From NCBI GenBank assembly GCA_937770485.1, contig CALJHX010000022.1:24059-88058 (forward strand): 64,000 bases of DNA. The letters run 5' to 3'. The DNA is from an uncultured Verrucomicrobiae bacterium. GTDB lineage: Bacteria > Verrucomicrobiota > Verrucomicrobiia > Limisphaerales > UBA1096. Position numbers and translations under genes: made by a program. Below are positions 36,272-45,131 of the stretch, one piece after another. The notes beneath the pieces are model-generated. The model had not been told where the DNA came from. It made no database searches and was given only the letters and a program-made list of their open reading frames with translations. How positions within the stretch are numbered: the stretch's first letter is position 1; each line of letters starts with the position of its first letter.

Positions 36272-36761
36272 GGCAGGATTCCTCGGTCGTCCACTCGAAG
36301 TCGTCGCCCTCGAGGCAGTGGCAGTGCCCGGAGAAAAAGCCGCCGCGATGCTGCAGGAACAGGGGCCAAAGTTTATCGCGGTCGGTGCGCGGCACGTTGA
36401 GCCTGGCCATTTCGGCGTTGTTAAAAAAACCGAATCGGCCCTCGCGGCAGGGCGGCGGCAGCTTGGCCAAGCGCGGCAAAACCTCGAATAAAAAAATGTA
36501 CCAGTGGGTGCGGCCTTCGTAGCCGTCCTCACTGACGAGACCAGTGAGGTGGAGGTCGCTTGGCTTGAGTGTGAGTTCCATTTCCTCGTGGGCCTCGCGG
36601 CAGGCGCAGGCGTAGGGCGACTCGCCACGATCGGCGTGCACCTTGCCGCCGGGCGGACTCCATTTGCCGAGGTTGGGCTCCTGCGTGCGCTCGAGCAGCA
36701 GCAGCCGGTCGGCGTCGTCGAAGCAGTAAAGCAGGGTGGCGATCTTGTGAGGCAGCACCAT
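36264..36761 (-). CDS. Nudix hydrolase
   Basis: The 165-residue protein belongs to the Nudix superfamily, which hydrolyses nucleoside diphosphates linked to other groups. The Nudix box reads GGKVHADRGESPYACACREA then HEEMEL (about 38-63). The spacing between the first glycine and the first Glu is two residues longer than the GX5E consensus, and the usual EExG glycine is Glu. The metal-binding REAHEE is intact. The beta-strand KWSPPGGKV is typical of MutT-type members, but the substrate is unknown. Its stop overlaps tadA's start, so the two form an operon. It diverges from the DUF2723 gene. Confidence 0.85.
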   Translation of the reverse strand: MVLPHKIATLLYCFDDADRLLLLERTQEPNLGKWSPPGGKVHADRGESPYACACREAHEEMELTLKPSDLHLTGLVSEDGYEGRTHWYIFLFEVLPRLAKLPPPCREGRFGFFNNAEMARLNVPRTDRDKLWPLFLQHRGGFFSGHCHCLEGDDFEWTTEESCHD

Positions 36762-36935
36762 CGGCGGCGACTCTGCCGCGAAACACGCCCGGGTGGCAAG
36801 CGAAGCGCGACTTCGAATTGGTCAATCGGGAACGGAGCACCGAGAACAGGCAACCCTGTCCCGCCGGATTCGGGGATGGATTTTCGGCGCGGTCGAGTGT
36901 TAGCTTGGCCGCCTTCGCGCTGCGGCGCATTCCTG

Positions 36936-39900
36936 ATGGGACAAAAAAAGAAAGAACGAGTGAAGCGGCCAAGCCGTCCCAAGTCGGTTTCCACCGGGCC
37001 GGTCTCCTCGGACCCGATGCCGGGCTGGTTGAAAACGGACAAGGCGATCGCTGCCGGGGAGTCTTTCTTCCGGCCGGTGGACTGGCTGGCGTTCGGCATC
37101 ACCACGCTGGTGACCTTGCTCGGCTATTGTCTGACGATTTCTCCGGACCTGACGTTGGAGGACTGCGGAGAACTGGCGGTGGGCTCGATGTACGCCGGTG
37201 TGCCGCATCCGCCCGGCTACCCGGTCTGGACGCTTTACACTTGGCTTTTCACGAAGCTGGTTCCGATCTCGAACATTGCCTTTCGCGTGGCGTTGTCGTC
37301 GGCCGTTGCCGCTGCGTTGTCGAGCGGTCTACTGGCGTTGCTAACCTGCCGTGCCTCGGCACGAATCATTGAGAGCATCGATTGGTTTAACGCGATCGAC
37401 GAACGCTTGGCCAAGCGCGTCACGCTGGTGGGCGGTTGCGTGGCGGGGTTGATGCTCGGCTTCAGCGGGTTCATGTGGAGCCAGGCGGTGATCGTGGAGG
37501 TGTACACGCTGAGCGTGCTCTCGTTGATGGGCGTACTGTGCTGCCTGTACCGATGGACGCAGGACACGGCGCAAATGCGGTATCTGTACTGGACGTTTTT
37601 CTGGTTCGGGATCTGCCTGTGCAACCACCAGACGCTCATCGTCGCGGCGATGGGCATCGAGACCGTGATCCTGTTTGCGCATCCTCGGCTGGGCAGAAAT
37701 TTTTTCACCGTCAACGCGCTGGTTTACCTTGCAGTGCTGGTGGCGATGGCGACCGGTACGACCGAGTTGTTCAGTGGCAACACGCCGATGCAGGTGATTT
37801 TCCACATGCTCGGTGTGAGCTTCATCGCCGTTGCTGGGTCGCTTTGGCTTGTGACGCTGGCGCAGGACAGCGGGCGCGGCGGTTTCAACCTAGCGCGCGA
37901 ACTTCGTGAAAGCCTGAAAATTATCTGGAGCAGCTTGGCTTACGCGGGGGGAGCGGCGTTTTACCTGTTCCTGCCGCTGGCCTCGATGACCAACCCGCCG
38001 CTCAATTGGGGTTACCCGAGGACGTGGCTGGGCTTTATGCATGCCTTTACCCGCGGGCAATATCAGCAGACCAACCCGACGACTGATTTCTTCCAGTTCC
38101 TAGGGCAGATTAGAATGTACATCGAGGGTGCAGCGGACGAGTTCGGTGTGTTCATGTTGCTGGCGATTCTGCCGTTTGTTTTGCTCTTTAAGATGAAAAA
38201 TCGCGAGCGCGGCTGGGTGATCGGTTCGTTCGCCATTTACATTTGCCTGGCCGGGTTGCTGATGATCCTGCTGAACCCGACACCGGACAAGCATGGGCGA
38301 GACATGACGAGGGTGTTCTTCGCGGCGTCGCACGTGGTTCTGGCGATGTGGATAGGGTTTGGCTCGACGCTGTTTTGCGCGCTGGTTGCGCGGCGTTATT
38401 TTCAGACTCGGCTCGCGCTTGGCTTCGGGCTGGTCGTGGCCGCCGCGCTGGCGATGGTTGCCTGGTCCAGCGAGTTGGCGGAGACGCAGTTTTTTCTGAA
38501 TCACTGGACACGCGCGTTTGCGTTCTGCCTCGTGGTGTTTCTGGCGGCGTTGTTTTTGGTGCACCGCGATGAGCGCGGCGATGGCCGGAGCCAGTCGTTG
38601 TCGCCGATGATTGTCCTGATTGTGCTGGCGCTGCTGCCGGTGTGGTCGATTTTGGCGCATTGGGGGAAGAACGAGCAGCACGGACACCTGTTCGGTTTCT
38701 GGTACGGGCATGACATGTTCACGCCGCCGTTCACCGAGTCGGACGGCCAGCCGATCTATCCGGAGATGTCGGAGAACGCCATCCTCTTCGGGGGCACAGA
38801 CCCCGGCCGGTTCAACCCGACGTACATGATTTTTGCCGAGAGCTTCACCGACCCGGCCAAGCGGCGCGATTCGGACTTTGACCGGCGCGACGTGGCGCTC
38901 ATCACGCAAAATGCCCTCGCAGACAGCACGTACCTCGACACCGTCCGCGCCCATTACCAACGCAGCGAACAGATCGACTGGAAGCCGGAAGATCCAAGCT
39001 ACATCCCGTTTGCTTCCGGCGCGAAAAACAAGCTGCTCGGCACCAATCTGCTCTCCGGCTTGGCTACCACGATCGACAAGTGGATGATTGGCATGGGCTC
39101 GGATTGGGAGATCGACCGGCGTACGAGCGGCTCGTACTTTGAGCCGGGCCAAATCCTGAAACCCAGCGCCTTGGCCAAACGCATTGCGGTTCAGGATGAC
39201 GAGTTGGCCCGCTTCCTTCTCGGCAAACTTTCCGACGAGGGCAGGGGAGTCTGCATCAAGCAGCCCGGCGATACCGTTCTTCGGAATGCTTTGGCCAAAG
39301 ATTTCAACGCGATCATCGATGGCGATCCAATCTGGGATACCGACGTGTTCGCGGGCATCGAGTTTTCAGGCACGACGCTTGCCTTGCGCGAGCAAGTTGC
39401 CGCGCTTGGCAAGGCGCAGCCCAACCGTGTCGAGGAGAATGGCCGTTACATCCGCTGGAGACAGGCTCGTGTGCGGTTGAACCGCCGGCTGCTCGACGAG
39501 TTGCTGGTCGATTTCATCCAACCGGGGCTGGCCGGGCTGTATCCCGACCTTGAGTTAAACTCACCCACCCAGATGGAGGCCGAGATTGCATTTGCGCAGT
39601 ATTTGCAGGAGGCCGATGCCCGTGAGAAAGCCGGGGCGCTCAAGCCGGGCGAGATCGTCAACCGCATCGGCGATCGGGTTTCCGTGGCCGGACAGGTGTC
39701 GGTAATGCAGATCAACTCCAAGTTGGCCAAGCTGTTGTTTGACAATAACCCTGATCGCGACTTTTTCATCGAGGTCAGCTTCCCGCTGGAGTGGATGTAT
39801 CCACACCTCACACCGTATGGCATTATCCTCAAGCTCAACCGCGATGAGGTGCCGGAGATCACCGACGAGATGATGCGCAAAGACCGGCTATTCTGGGCGC

Positions 39901-41204
39901 AATACCAGACACGCCTCACCGGCAACTGGATCACCGATGACACGAGTATTAAGGAAATCGGCGAATGGGCCGTCAAGACGTACCAACGCTGGGATCTCAA
40001 TGGCTACACTGGCGACCCAGCCTTCGTCCGCGACGAACCGGCGCAGAAGTCCTTCAGCAAGCTGCGCACCTCGATTGCTGACATCTACCGTTGGCGCATC
40101 AACAACTACAAGCTCGCCATCACCAAGGAGGCGGACGCGGCCAAGCGCGACGAGATGATGCAGAAACAGGAGCGGATGACGCGGGAATATATTTTTGCAC
40201 TCAAGCAGGCGTGGGCGTTTTGCCCGTACAGCCCTGAGGTGCTATCTCACTTTACCCAGTTACTACTCTCGCTGGGCTACGATGAATTTCAGGCCGGTGA
40301 CAAGGCGGCGGCGAATGCTCGGCGCGATGACGCCATTGAGATGGTCACCACCTACGAGCGGTTCGATCCCGATAGCCCGATGCTCCGCCACTTGATCCGG
40401 GGCATTCAGCGGTTTAACGGCATCCTCGAGGGCAAGCCGGCGGCCACCGGGAGCCAAGCCGCGCCGGAGGGACTCAACCTGAGCGATCAAGACGTAAAAC
40501 AGATACAACAGCAACTCGTCGGCCTGCAACAGCGGCACAGGGCCAACCCAGCCGACTCTAAGGTGACGCTCGAGTTGGCCACGATCTACCTGCGCCTCAA
40601 GCAGGATGAGCAGGCGCTCAAGCTACTCGACTCGCTGGTGAAGCAGCCCGGGCTCGAGATCAGCACCCGCTTAACCGTTGCGTCGGTCTATCAAAACCTT
40701 GGGCAAGGCGTAAAGGCCGATCAGCAAAATGGGATCGCCCGGGAGGAACTCAAGCAACTCGAGGCCAAGCTCGCCGGCGAACCGGGGAACTTCGAACTGG
40801 CGCTAGATCTGGCGACGACACACGTTCAGCTTGGCCAAGCGCAACGGGGAGTCGATGTGCTGGCGCAGACCATTCAGCAGCCGACGATCAACACGACCAA
40901 CCTGTTGATGGCCGCCCAGTTTTTCAACCATCTCGGCAGCCAGGAACAACTCGAGTCGGCTCTCGTGGTGCTCACCCAAAAGATGCCGGACAGCCCGGAA
41001 GGTTGGTATGACTTGGCGGCGGTGCAGGCCTCGCAGCGGGATAGGATGGTGGATTCGTGGGCCACCTTGGCCAAGGCGCTTGCGCTGGACAAGCAGCGCC
41101 GGGCCACCAACGCGGCGGCGGATAACATTTACAATCGCGTGGCAAAGGATCCGCGCTTTACCAACGTGCGCCGTCTGCCGGAGTTCAAGGCGTGGCAGCC
41201 GTGA
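36936..41204 (+). CDS. Large DUF2723 membrane protein with C-terminal TPR repeats
   Basis: The 1422-residue protein starts at the ATG at 36936 (MGQKKKERVKRPSRPKSVST); upstream in-frame codons lack family sequence. DUF2723 features appear in LTISPDLTLEDCGELAVGSM, AGVPHPPGYPVWTLYTWLF and about twelve membrane helices to residue 560. These proteins resemble glycosyltransferase-type (GT-C) membrane enzymes and are common in Verrucomicrobiota and Bacteroidota, with no proven role; protein glycosylation or envelope sugar transfer is a guess. From about 1190 onward TPR repeats follow (KVTLELATIYLRLKQDEQAL, DLATTHVQLGQAQRGVDVL). The gene carries several copies of the CTTGGCCAAG palindrome (37407, 40830, 41066). 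It is convergent with ptsI. Confidence 0.8.
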   Translation: MGQKKKERVKRPSRPKSVSTGPVSSDPMPGWLKTDKAIAAGESFFRPVDWLAFGITTLVTLLGYCLTISPDLTLEDCGELAVGSMYAGVPHPPGYPVWTLYTWLFTKLVPISNIAFRVALSSAVAAALSSGLLALLTCRASARIIESIDWFNAIDERLAKRVTLVGGCVAGLMLGFSGFMWSQAVIVEVYTLSVLSLMGVLCCLYRWTQDTAQMRYLYWTFFWFGICLCNHQTLIVAAMGIETVILFAHPRLGRNFFTVNALVYLAVLVAMATGTTELFSGNTPMQVIFHMLGVSFIAVAGSLWLVTLAQDSGRGGFNLARELRESLKIIWSSLAYAGGAAFYLFLPLASMTNPPLNWGYPRTWLGFMHAFTRGQYQQTNPTTDFFQFLGQIRMYIEGAADEFGVFMLLAILPFVLLFKMKNRERGWVIGSFAIYICLAGLLMILLNPTPDKHGRDMTRVFFAASHVVLAMWIGFGSTLFCALVARRYFQTRLALGFGLVVAAALAMVAWSSELAETQFFLNHWTRAFAFCLVVFLAALFLVHRDERGDGRSQSLSPMIVLIVLALLPVWSILAHWGKNEQHGHLFGFWYGHDMFTPPFTESDGQPIYPEMSENAILFGGTDPGRFNPTYMIFAESFTDPAKRRDSDFDRRDVALITQNALADSTYLDTVRAHYQRSEQIDWKPEDPSYIPFASGAKNKLLGTNLLSGLATTIDKWMIGMGSDWEIDRRTSGSYFEPGQILKPSALAKRIAVQDDELARFLLGKLSDEGRGVCIKQPGDTVLRNALAKDFNAIIDGDPIWDTDVFAGIEFSGTTLALREQVAALGKAQPNRVEENGRYIRWRQARVRLNRRLLDELLVDFIQPGLAGLYPDLELNSPTQMEAEIAFAQYLQEADAREKAGALKPGEIVNRIGDRVSVAGQVSVMQINSKLAKLLFDNNPDRDFFIEVSFPLEWMYPHLTPYGIILKLNRDEVPEITDEMMRKDRLFWAQYQTRLTGNWITDDTSIKEIGEWAVKTYQRWDLNGYTGDPAFVRDEPAQKSFSKLRTSIADIYRWRINNYKLAITKEADAAKRDEMMQKQERMTREYIFALKQAWAFCPYSPEVLSHFTQLLLSLGYDEFQAGDKAAANARRDDAIEMVTTYERFDPDSPMLRHLIRGIQRFNGILEGKPAATGSQAAPEGLNLSDQDVKQIQQQLVGLQQRHRANPADSKVTLELATIYLRLKQDEQALKLLDSLVKQPGLEISTRLTVASVYQNLGQGVKADQQNGIAREELKQLEAKLAGEPGNFELALDLATTHVQLGQAQRGVDVLAQTIQQPTINTTNLLMAAQFFNHLGSQEQLESALVVLTQKMPDSPEGWYDLAAVQASQRDRMVDSWATLAKALALDKQRRATNAAADNIYNRVAKDPRFTNVRRLPEFKAWQP
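37405..37418. repeat. Palindrome CGCTTGGCCAAGCG inside the DUF2723 gene
   Basis: The perfect 14-base palindrome is part of the coding sequence, reading as RLAKR. This is one of at least 24 exact cores (CTTGGCCAAG). Confidence 0.75.
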
Positions 41205-41224
41205 CGCGCCTTGGCCAAGCGCGC
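41205..41224. repeat. Palindrome core flanked by CGCGC at convergent gene ends
   Basis: CGCGC-CTTGGCCAAG-CGCGC begins immediately after the DUF2723 gene's stop (41204) and ends 14 bases before the ptsI stop (41238). The core is an exact palindrome. The flanks repeat directly and do not pair perfectly. Confidence 0.65.
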
Positions 41225-41237
41225 CACCGTGTGGCCG

Positions 41238-42986
41238 TTACGCCGTCCCCTCAAAAAAACTCGGCACGGCTGCCTTGGCCAGTGCCTCGGCTCGCGCAAG
41301 AATTTCCTTCGGTGAATCGCTGTTCAGCGCAAACTCCGCCAGTTTCCGGGCCTCCGACATTTCGATGCTGCGGATGAGCATCTTCACTCGCGGCACCATC
41401 GAGGGGGTCACGCTCAACTCGGACACGCCCAGTCCCAGCAACAGCGGCACGGCGGCGAGGTCCCCTGCCATCTCACCGCAGATGCCGGTCCAGATGCCGT
41501 GCGCCTGGCCGGCGTCCACCGTCGCCTTGATCAGGCGCAGGATGCCGGGGTGCGTCGGCTCGTAGAGGTGGGCGATCTTCTCGTTCAACCGATCCACTGC
41601 CAACGCGTACTGGATGAGGTCGTTGCTGCCGATGCTGAAAAACTTCACACGTTTGGCCAGGCTGTCGGCGATCATCGCCGCCGATGGCGTCTCGATCATT
41701 ATCCCGATCTCAACGTCCTCGGCGAACGCCACCCCCTCGTCGCGGAGTTGTTCGCGGCACTCGTCGAGCAACACGTTTGCGGCCTCGAGTTCCTCCACGC
41801 CGGAGATCATCGGGTACATGATTTTCAGGTTGCCAAAGACGCTCGCCCGCAGGATGGCGCGGAGCTGTGTACGGAACAGGTCCTTCTCCTGGAGGCAGAG
41901 CCGGATGGCGCGCCAGCCGAGGAACGGGTTCATCTCCGCCGCCACGTTCACGTGCGAGAGCAGTTTGTCGCCGCCGAGATCGAGCGTGCGGATGATCACC
42001 GGGTCCGGCGCAAGCGACTCGGTTACCTTGCAGTAGGCCGCGAACTGTTCCTCCTCACCCGGCAGGTCGCTGCGGTTGATGAACAAAAACTCGGTGCGAA
42101 ACAAACCGACGCCGGTCGCGCCGCATTGCAGGACGCCCTCGACATCGGCCGCGCGCTCGATGTTGGCTGAGAGGATGATTCGGTGGCCGTCCCTCGTCTC
42201 GGCCGCGTCGTCGTGGATGACCTCGAGGCTCTCCTCGATCGAGGTCTGCCTGTCGACCAGTTGGCCGTACTCGAAGAGCGTCTGCTCCGACGGATCAATG
42301 ACGACGAAGCCGTTGAAGCCGTCGAGCAGCACCGACTCGCCGGTGTGTAACTCGCTGATCGCCTTGTCCAGCCCGAGCACCGCCGGGATGCGGAGAGAAC
42401 GCGCAAGGATGGCTGTGTGTGACGTGCGGCTGCCAACCTCGGTGACGAACCCCAGCACCATCGCCGGATCCATCATCGCCGTGTCGGACGGCGTCAGATC
42501 GTGGGCCACCACCACGCACGGCTCGGTCAGGTCGGTCAGGCCTGTGCACGGCGCTTGGCCCATCAGGTCGGCCAGCACCCGCTGCGCCACATCGCGAATG
42601 TCGGCGGCCCGTTCGCTCAGGTAGGCGTCATCCACCTTACTCAGCGCCTCGGCATATTTTTCCGATGCCTCGTGGAACGCGAACTCGGCCGTGACCAAGT
42701 CCTCCCGGATGAACCGCGTCGCCTCCTCAATTAGCATCGGGTCCTCCAGGACCAGCAGGTGCGCGTCGAAAATCTGAGCCTCCTTGACGCCCATCGCCTC
42801 GCGCAGCCGCTCCTGCACGGCGAGGATTTGCCGGCGCGTTTCCACCAGGGACGCCTGGAGCCGATCCTCCTCTCCGGCCGGGTCAGACTCGAGGATGCCC
42901 CACTTCGCCGGGTCGATCCGCGTACGGTCCAACACCACGGCACGGCTACGGATTACCCCCTGCGATACGGGGATGCCCCGCAGCAT
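41238..42986 (-). CDS. ptsI: Phosphoenolpyruvate-protein phosphotransferase (PTS enzyme I)
   Basis: The protein transfers phosphate from phosphoenolpyruvate to HPr. The active His is in GSRTSHTAILAR; with the ATG at 42986 it is residue 190, against His189 in E. coli enzyme I. The N-terminal MLRGIPVSQGVIRSRAVVLD is a normal start. An in-frame GTG ten residues upstream (43016) is the alternative. The TIM-barrel PEP site (EIGIMIETPSAAMIA) and the catalytic Cys region GICGEMAGD are present. No hpr or sugar permease lies in the window, so it may serve PTS regulation. It is convergent with the DUF2723 gene across a palindrome and divergent from cca. Confidence 0.92.
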   Translation of the reverse strand: MLRGIPVSQGVIRSRAVVLDRTRIDPAKWGILESDPAGEEDRLQASLVETRRQILAVQERLREAMGVKEAQIFDAHLLVLEDPMLIEEATRFIREDLVTAEFAFHEASEKYAEALSKVDDAYLSERAADIRDVAQRVLADLMGQAPCTGLTDLTEPCVVVAHDLTPSDTAMMDPAMVLGFVTEVGSRTSHTAILARSLRIPAVLGLDKAISELHTGESVLLDGFNGFVVIDPSEQTLFEYGQLVDRQTSIEESLEVIHDDAAETRDGHRIILSANIERAADVEGVLQCGATGVGLFRTEFLFINRSDLPGEEEQFAAYCKVTESLAPDPVIIRTLDLGGDKLLSHVNVAAEMNPFLGWRAIRLCLQEKDLFRTQLRAILRASVFGNLKIMYPMISGVEELEAANVLLDECREQLRDEGVAFAEDVEIGIMIETPSAAMIADSLAKRVKFFSIGSNDLIQYALAVDRLNEKIAHLYEPTHPGILRLIKATVDAGQAHGIWTGICGEMAGDLAAVPLLLGLGVSELSVTPSMVPRVKMLIRSIEMSEARKLAEFALNSDSPKEILARAEALAKAAVPSFFEGTA

Positions 42987-43158
42987 CTTCTCGCCATTCT
43001 TGCGCTTGCTCGGCACAAGCTGGAGCTTAATCGAGCTACCAAAGTCGGGAAAGAAATTTTGAGAATTCCATCAAACCGCACCGCCGGCAGCATTTTCCGC
43101 GGCTTGCCCGCGGTTGGTTTTCGGGGAAAACTGGCCCAACGGCCCGAGTGGCCTAGCC

Positions 43159-44493
43159 ATGAACCCGAAAATGCAGCCCAACCCCGACAGCCTCAAGGCC
43201 GGCGCGCACGGCTTGGCCAAGCGCCTTTCCGGGGCTGGGTTTCAGGCGTATTGGGTCGGTGGATGCGTGCGTGACGACCGGCTTGGCCAAGCGCCAACCG
43301 ACTACGACATCGCCACCGACGCCACGCCGGATGAGATCGAGCAACTGTTCCGCAAAACCATCCCGGTGGGTAAACAGTACGGCGTGATCATGGTGCTCGA
43401 GGCCGGCCACGAATATCAGGTGGCCACTTTCCGCGCCGAGGGTGACTACACCGACGGACGGCGCCCCGGTAGCGTGCGATTCACCGACGCGCGAGAGGAT
43501 GCCCTGCGGCGCGACTTCACCATCAACGGCCTGTTCTACGACCCGCTCACCGACGAGATGCACGACTGGGTCGGCGGCCGGGCCGACCTCGAGGCCCGGT
43601 GCATCCGCACCATCGGTGCCCCGGCAGAACGCTTCGGCGAGGACCGGCTGCGGCTGCTACGCGCCGTGCGCTTTGCCGCGCAGCTTGGGTTCGAGATCGC
43701 CCCGGCGACGTTCGCCGCCGTGCAGCAACACGCCGCCGCCATCCGCGAAGTGAGCGCCGAGCGCATCCGCGATGAGTTGCTGAAACTGTTCCGCCCGCCG
43801 CACGCCGCGCGCGGGCTCGACCTGCTGCACAAGAGCCGGTTGCTGCCCGAGGTGCTGCCGGAGTTGGCCGCCACCATCGGTTGCGAGCAGCCGCTGGAAT
43901 ATCATCCAGAGGGCGATGTGTTCACCCACATTCGCCTCATGCTCGGCCAACTGCCGGCTGACGCCGGCACGACACTTGTTTGGTCGGTGCTGATGCACGA
44001 CATCGCCAAGCCGGCGACACAGAGCCACGATGAGGGGCGCATCCGTTTTTTGGGTCACGAAAAAGTCGGAGCCGTCATGACTCTGGAAATCATGAACCGC
44101 CTGCGCTTCCCCAAGGCCAACAGCGCTGTGGTGAAAATCTGCGTGCGCCATCACATGCAGTTGAAGGACGCGCAACAAATGCGCCCCGCCACGTTGCGAA
44201 AAATGTTCCTCCGCCCGACCTTCCCGGTCGAACTGACATTGCACCGGCTCGACAGTCTAGCTTCCTCCGGCAAGCTCGAAAATGTAGAGTTTTTGGAGTC
44301 CAAGCTCGCCGAGTTCCAAGATCAGCCGGAGTTGCAAAAACCGCTGGTCGATGGCGGCGACCTGATTGCGCTAGGCCAAGCGCCGGGGGCGGAACTGGGC
44401 AGGCTGCTCAGCGGCATCCGGAACCGCCAACTCGATGGCGAACTCACCACCCGCGAACAAGCCCTCGCCTGGGCACGGAAGGTACTGGGCTAG
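43159..44493 (+). CDS. cca: CCA tRNA nucleotidyltransferase
   Basis: The 444-residue protein adds or repairs the 3' CCA end of tRNAs. It has the class II features: YWVGGCVRDDRLGQ, the DYDIATDATPDEI carboxylate pair, RRPGSVRFTDAREDALRRDF and EDRLRLLRAVRFAAQLGF. An HD-like helix (MHDIAKPATQSHDEGRIRFL) follows. The ATG at 43159 (MNPKMQPNPDSLKAG) is preferred to an earlier in-frame start. Two copies of GGCTTGGCCAAGCGCC (43210-43225 and 43280-43295) are read in two different frames. The stop TAG overlaps the convergent moaE stop (CTAG). Confidence 0.92.
   Translation: MNPKMQPNPDSLKAGAHGLAKRLSGAGFQAYWVGGCVRDDRLGQAPTDYDIATDATPDEIEQLFRKTIPVGKQYGVIMVLEAGHEYQVATFRAEGDYTDGRRPGSVRFTDAREDALRRDFTINGLFYDPLTDEMHDWVGGRADLEARCIRTIGAPAERFGEDRLRLLRAVRFAAQLGFEIAPATFAAVQQHAAAIREVSAERIRDELLKLFRPPHAARGLDLLHKSRLLPEVLPELAATIGCEQPLEYHPEGDVFTHIRLMLGQLPADAGTTLVWSVLMHDIAKPATQSHDEGRIRFLGHEKVGAVMTLEIMNRLRFPKANSAVVKICVRHHMQLKDAQQMRPATLRKMFLRPTFPVELTLHRLDSLASSGKLENVEFLESKLAEFQDQPELQKPLVDGGDLIALGQAPGAELGRLLSGIRNRQLDGELTTREQALAWARKVLG
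43210..43225. repeat. GGCTTGGCCAAGCGCC copy 1, read as GLAKR
   Basis: This 16-base element in cca is translated as G-L-A-K-R. The identical element at 43280 is read in another frame. Confidence 0.75.
43280..43295. repeat. GGCTTGGCCAAGCGCC copy 2, read as LGQA
   Basis: This copy is identical to the element at 43210-43225 but reads as R-L-G-Q-A-P. The match is in the DNA and not in the protein, which argues that the nucleotide sequence itself is what is kept. Confidence 0.75.
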
Positions 44494-44885
44494 GCCGGGA
44501 TCGACTTTTTCCAGATCGGCACTTTTTGTTTCATCTCGTCGATGACGAACTGACAGGCGTCGAATGCCTCCGCACGGTGCGGTGCGGTCACTTCCACCCA
44601 GAGCGACGGCTCGTTCACCGGCACCACGCCGATGCGGTGAACCACGTGAACCGACTCCACCGGCCAACGCTTTTCGACAGCGTCGAAAATCAGGCCGAAT
44701 TGGTGGTGGGCCATTTCCTCGTAGGCCTCATAATCGATCGCGGTGATAAGGGTATCACCTTCGATTTCGCGCACCACGCCCGAGAAGCAAATTACTGCTC
44801 CGATGCCTTTGCCCATCTCCCGGCACTTGGCCAAGGCCGCCTCGTCGATTGCGCCAGTTGAAATGGTTAGTTCTGTTTTTATCAG
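44490..44885 (-). CDS. moaE: Molybdopterin synthase catalytic subunit (MoaE)
   Basis: The protein has the MoaE features GAVICFSGVVREIEGDTLI, YEEMAHHQ, VHVVHRIGVVPVNEPSLWVE and the catalytic KKSIP near the end. It inserts sulfur, carried by MoaD, into precursor Z. The usual start is missing: a TTG at 44834 gives 114 residues, but homologous sequence (ELTISTGAIDEAALAKCREM) extends upstream without a stop. A CTG at 44885, directly after the moaD stop and behind AGGGAGG, gives a full 131-residue protein and is my choice; the next codon ATA is another candidate. The gene follows moaD directly and meets cca end to end. Confidence 0.82.
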   Translation of the reverse strand: MIKTELTISTGAIDEAALAKCREMGKGIGAVICFSGVVREIEGDTLITAIDYEAYEEMAHHQFGLIFDAVEKRWPVESVHVVHRIGVVPVNEPSLWVEVTAPHRAEAFDACQFVIDEMKQKVPIWKKSIPA

Positions 44886-45131
44886 TTAACCTCCCTGTAC
44901 CGGCGGGAAAAACGAAACCTCATCGCCGTCGCTGAGCACGAAGCCGTCATCCTCATATTTCAGTCCAACGGCCTTGAGAGTGCTGTTTTTTGAACCGGCT
45001 AGTTTTGGGAATTCGTCGAGCACTGCCGCGTGTGTCTCGCCTAGTGTGGTGCCCTTGGCTAGTTCGAGTGCCGTTTCGGTGCAACCGGTGTGATCTCGAA
45101 AATAGGACCAGAATTTCACCAAGACTTTCAA
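44886..45131 (-). CDS. moaD: Molybdopterin synthase sulfur carrier (MoaD)
   Basis: The 81-residue ubiquitin-like protein ends in Gly-Gly (PPVQGG), the thiocarboxylated tail that delivers sulfur to MoaE. It has the fold's core MKVLVKFWSYFRDHTGC and LSDGDEVSFFPPV. The start is a TTG at 45131 that overlaps the hpt stop (TTGA); a longer frame upstream lies inside hpt and is not real. Its partner moaE follows directly. Confidence 0.85.
   Translation of the reverse strand: MKVLVKFWSYFRDHTGCTETALELAKGTTLGETHAAVLDEFPKLAGSKNSTLKAVGLKYEDDGFVLSDGDEVSFFPPVQGG

Noticed and set aside
36504..36935. 144-residue extension of the DUF2723 protein
   Set aside because: It overlaps the divergent Nudix gene, lacks family sequence, and the natural MGQKKKERVKR start lies at 36936.
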